From Paraburkholderia ribeironis (GTDB lineage: Bacteria; Pseudomonadota; Gammaproteobacteria; Burkholderiales; Burkholderiaceae), in NCBI RefSeq assembly GCF_900019265.1, contig NZ_CYGX02000028.1, positions 63,153-127,152 on the forward strand: DNA of 64,000 nt. The letters are read 5' to 3'. The number at the start of each line of letters is the position of its first letter. Positions within the stretch are counted from its first letter, which is position 1. The notes below the pieces were generated by a model. The model made no database searches. It was not told the origin of the DNA and worked only from the letters and a program-made list of their open reading frames with translations. The position numbers and the translations under genes are program-made. This document shows positions 61,329-64,000 of this stretch, in pieces.

Positions 61329-63608
61329 TTACAGCAGCGCGACGACCCGCACATCGCCCTGCTCGGCCGACGCGACAACCTTCTCGCCGATGCGGCGGAA
61401 CGTGATCGACACGGTCGCTTCGCCGACGCGCAGATCGCTGATTTCGAGCCAGTCGATGCCTTCGGGCAGCATCGGCTGCTCGATCACCACTTCGCGCCGC
61501 TCGGCGTCGATCGTGATGCCCAGACACGCTTCGAGCATCATGAACGGCGAGCCCGCCGCCCACGCCTGCGGCAGGCAGGCAACCGGGTACGCCGTGGGCG
61601 GCTCGCCGCGCCGCCGCGGAAAACCGCAGAACAGCTCGGGCAAACGCATGTCGAAGTTGACCGCCGCCTGGAACAGCGCCTGCAACAACCGCACGGCCGC
61701 CGCCTTGCCGCCGTAACGCGACAGGCCGCGTGCGCAGAGCGCGTTGTCGTGCGGCCAGACCGAGCCATTGTGATAGGCCATCGGATTGAAACGCGCCTGG
61801 CTCGCGGCCAGCGTGCGCACGCCCCAGCCGGTGTGGAACAGCGTCGATTCGAGCGCGCGCACCACCGCTTCGCCACGCTCGCGCGTGGGCAGCCCGAAGG
61901 CCAGCAGGTGGCCCGCATTCGACGCCATCACCCGGCACAGTTCGCCGTGGCCGTCGAGCGCGATGCCGTAGAAGCCGGACTCTTCCATCCAGTACTTCTC
62001 TTCGACGCATTGACGGATCTTCTTCGCGCGCTCGCTGTATTGCGTCGCCGCCTCACGCAACCCGCGCAGTCTGGCAAAGCGCGCCATCGTGTCGAATGCG
62101 GCGCTCGCGTACGCCTGCACTTCGACGAGCGCAATGGGGCCGTCGGGGAAGCGGCCGTCGGCATGGAACACCGAATCGTGGCTGTCCTTCCAGCCCTGAT
62201 TGGCCAGTCCGCCGTCCGACTCGCGCTGGTAGTCGAGCAGGCCGTAGCGGTTTTTATCGCAGACGCCCGCGACCCATTGCGCCGCGCGCTCGAGCGCCGG
62301 CCACAATTCGTCGATCAGCGCGATATCGCCGGTGCGGACCGCGTAGGCGCCGGCCAGCACGATGAACAGCGGCGTGGTGTCGACGCCGCCGTAGTACAGC
62401 GCGAACGGCACTTCGCCGGCGGCGGCCATTTCGCCCTTGCGCATCTCATGCATGATCTTGCCGGGTGCTGCGTCGCGAAACGGCGAATTCTCGCGCGCCT
62501 GATGCTCGGCGAGAAAACGCAGCACGCCCGCGGCCAGTTGCGGCTGCAGCCACAGGCTCTGCAAGGACGTAATGACAGCGTCGCGGCCAAACGGCGTCGA
62601 AAACCACGGGATGCCGGCATAGGGGTAAGGGCCGGTCGCGAGATCGGTGGTCAAGAGGCCCAGGTCGGCCAGCGACCGGTCGAACCAGGCGTTGAAAAGC
62701 GGATTGCTCGAGCGCACACGCGCGGTCGTGCGCCGGCGTTCGCGCATCACGAGGTGAGCGTCGACCAGCGCGGCGCGCACTGCGGCGCGGCCAACGCGCG
62801 GACGCTCCGCGTCGATTTGTGACAGATGGCTTTCGCTCAGCGCGTGCACGGGTTGCGAGACATCGGCGACGGGCCGGTCGGCGCCGGCGGCGACCTGCAC
62901 CGCCACCGACAGATAGATCGACACGCAGGCCTGCGCCGGCAGCTTGACGGTGTAGTCGGCGCGATCGGCGAACAGATTGTCCGGCTCCGGCGCGAATGCG
63001 ATTTGCACATTGCGCGTCACGTCGTCGAGGCCGACATAGCGCAGCAGCACCTGGCGATTCTCGACGCGCGCCGGGTCGACGCGTCCCCGTTTGTCGCGCC
63101 GCAAGCCGCGCACTTCGAACATGTCGCGGAAGTCGCTGGCGAACGAGATTGACAGTGGCACTACGGCGTCGCGCGTGCCGTAGTTGGTGAGTTCGATCGC
63201 CTCGTTGAGCACAGTGCCCGACAGCACGCGCACGCGCTCGACGTGAATCACGCCTTCCGGCGTGCTGTCGCCGCCGAGTGGCGGCAGCGGGCGATTGGTC
63301 AGATGCGCGGTGAACGATGTGTTGTCGCTGCTGACGCTGCCCGACAGCAGTGACGGCGCGCGGCCGCCGAAGGTCAGGCGCAGTTGTGACAGAACCCGCG
63401 TGTCGTTGACGAACAGGCCGTCGTCGTGGCCGGTGATGTCGCCGAGCGGGTCGTTGACGATGAAGGTGTCGCCCGACTTCAGCACGTGCTGGGTAGCGCT
63501 CGCGACGTTGAGATTCTCCGTCGGGATGAATACGCCGTCCGGCTCGGGTTCGAGGTGATCGACTCCGCCCGACAGGGACACACCGCCGAGGGCTTCTGGC
63601 TGCTGCAT
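61329..63608 (-). CDS. Glycogen-debranching-type amylo-alpha-1,6-glucosidase
   Basis: 759 residues from the ATG at 63608. N-terminal glycogen-debranching domain (LKSGDTFIVNDPLGDITGHDDGLFVNDTRVLS), then an (alpha/alpha)6 barrel: YAGIPWFSTPFGRDAVITSLQ, YYGGVDTTPLFIVLAGAY, GWKDSHDSVFHADG and YHNGSVWPHDNALCARGL, with acidic residues in the catalytic positions of GH63/GH133-like proteins. In many Burkholderia such genes accompany trehalose/glycogen metabolism; here it stands alone before gltA. Substrate uncertain. A longer upstream frame is arginine-rich and unlikely. Confidence 0.88.
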   Translation of the reverse strand: MQQPEALGGVSLSGGVDHLEPEPDGVFIPTENLNVASATQHVLKSGDTFIVNDPLGDITGHDDGLFVNDTRVLSQLRLTFGGRAPSLLSGSVSSDNTSFTAHLTNRPLPPLGGDSTPEGVIHVERVRVLSGTVLNEAIELTNYGTRDAVVPLSISFASDFRDMFEVRGLRRDKRGRVDPARVENRQVLLRYVGLDDVTRNVQIAFAPEPDNLFADRADYTVKLPAQACVSIYLSVAVQVAAGADRPVADVSQPVHALSESHLSQIDAERPRVGRAAVRAALVDAHLVMRERRRTTARVRSSNPLFNAWFDRSLADLGLLTTDLATGPYPYAGIPWFSTPFGRDAVITSLQSLWLQPQLAAGVLRFLAEHQARENSPFRDAAPGKIMHEMRKGEMAAAGEVPFALYYGGVDTTPLFIVLAGAYAVRTGDIALIDELWPALERAAQWVAGVCDKNRYGLLDYQRESDGGLANQGWKDSHDSVFHADGRFPDGPIALVEVQAYASAAFDTMARFARLRGLREAATQYSERAKKIRQCVEEKYWMEESGFYGIALDGHGELCRVMASNAGHLLAFGLPTRERGEAVVRALESTLFHTGWGVRTLAASQARFNPMAYHNGSVWPHDNALCARGLSRYGGKAAAVRLLQALFQAAVNFDMRLPELFCGFPRRRGEPPTAYPVACLPQAWAAGSPFMMLEACLGITIDAERREVVIEQPMLPEGIDWLEISDLRVGEATVSITFRRIGEKVVASAEQGDVRVVALL

Positions 63609-63766
63609 CAGGGTCACTCCTATGGGTTCGCTTGTGCGTTCAGTTTCACTTTCGTTGCCGCGCGATACTGCCCGGTCGCTTCCGATTGTAGAAGGTCTGT
63701 CCGCGTGAGACGAACTTATCACAGGGGAGTTTCGGTTTTTTTTCCGTGGCACAGGACGTGCAGGAA

Positions 63767-63796
63767 GCGCGGCGCTCCTTCGTGGCAGCGCCGCGC
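63767..63796 (-). terminator. Possible terminator of gltA
   Basis: GCGCGGCGC and GCGCCGCGC form a 9-bp stem with a 12-nt loop, 30 bp after the gltA stop. The minus strand lacks an immediate T-run, so this is weak. Confidence 0.35.
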
Positions 63797-63825
63797 GGGT
63801 GTCGGGCAAGCGTGCGCCTCGACGC

Positions 63826-64000
63826 TCACCGCTTCGTGAGCGGCTTTGCCTCGCGTTGCGTCTCGCCAACGAACAGCTGACGCGGACGGCCGATCTTCTG
63901 TTCCGGGTCGGCGATCATTTCGTTCCACTGCGCAATCCAGCCGACCGTACGTGCCATCGCGAAGATACACGTGAACATCGAGGTCGGGATGCCCAGCGCG
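63826..64000 (-). CDS. gltA: Citrate synthase, C-terminal end (partial)
   Basis: Only the last 57 codons are inside the window: [28 protein letters not shown], then [16 protein letters not shown] and a stop at 63826. These are the C-terminal landmarks of type II (hexameric, NADH-sensitive) citrate synthase, including the AR.VGWIAQW helix and R-P-R-Q. First enzyme of the TCA cycle. The start lies beyond the right edge. Confidence 0.95.
   Translation of the reverse strand, partial: ALGIPTSMFTCIFAMARTVGWIAQWNEMIADPEQKIGRPRQLFVGETQREAKPLTKR

Noticed and set aside
61206..62822. Long plus-strand open frame opposite the glucosidase gene
   Set aside because: Antisense shadow rich in Arg, His and Gln; the minus strand carries a clear conserved enzyme.

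Overview
The window is GC-rich DNA with the codon use and gene families of a Burkholderia sensu lato bacterium, most likely a Paraburkholderia and probably its secondary chromosome. Pointers are the citrate synthase gene at the right edge, a solitary rpoN copy, DUF4148, BON and PRC-barrel stress genes, and LutABC under a FadR-type regulator. The assignment is inference from gene content; no rRNA or tRNA gene was seen.

Left part (0.4-14 kb): a large MscS-type channel; a minus-strand operon of a FAN1-like VRR-NUC nuclease and a DinG/XPD-like helicase, preceded by a perfect LexA-type box (7138-7153) and with an apparent frameshift in the helicase; the lactate utilisation operon lutABC with a sigma70 promoter overlapped by a GntR-type operator, and its probable regulator; a PLP aminotransferase; and rpoN with a clear terminator.

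14.6-24.6 kb: a run of small general-stress genes (BON, DUF2383, glycine-zipper, DUF1488, DUF4142, a decayed PfpI gene, topoisomerase IB, PRC-barrel, DUF3175), then a FUSC transporter fragment-length gene, an AraC regulator divergent from an AhpD-like protein, and an aldo/keto reductase. 24.9-34.4 kb: the giant helicase Lhr, a PdeR-like PAS-GGDEF-EAL protein, an M20 peptidase, and two small proteins (superinfection-immunity-like and DUF2158).

34.9-41.8 kb: tetR-MFS exporter operon with an operator on the start codon, OsmC, a DUF4148 exported protein, a carboxymuconolactone decarboxylase-family protein, and a class III aminotransferase facing an RpiR regulator, with an identical 15-bp element upstream of each. 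42.3-47 kb: a five-gene caa3-type cytochrome c oxidase operon. It is followed by a paralogue of the 16-kb glycine-zipper gene, a chimeric remnant in which truncated DUF1488 and topoisomerase IB pieces are joined, a membrane protein, and an IS6-family transposase remnant.

48.9-60.7 kb: two regulator genes (GlxA-type AraC, LysR) and a minus-strand catabolic operon: proVWX-type ABC transporter, serine hydroxymethyltransferase, DapA-family lyase/aldolase, FAD amine oxidase, PuuC-like aldehyde dehydrogenase and a P5C-reductase-like enzyme. The gene set suggests uptake and oxidation of a quaternary or cyclic N-methylated amine, but the substrate is not evident; this is the best candidate for an undescribed pathway. 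The right end holds a glycogen-debranching-type glucosidase and the 3' end of gltA.
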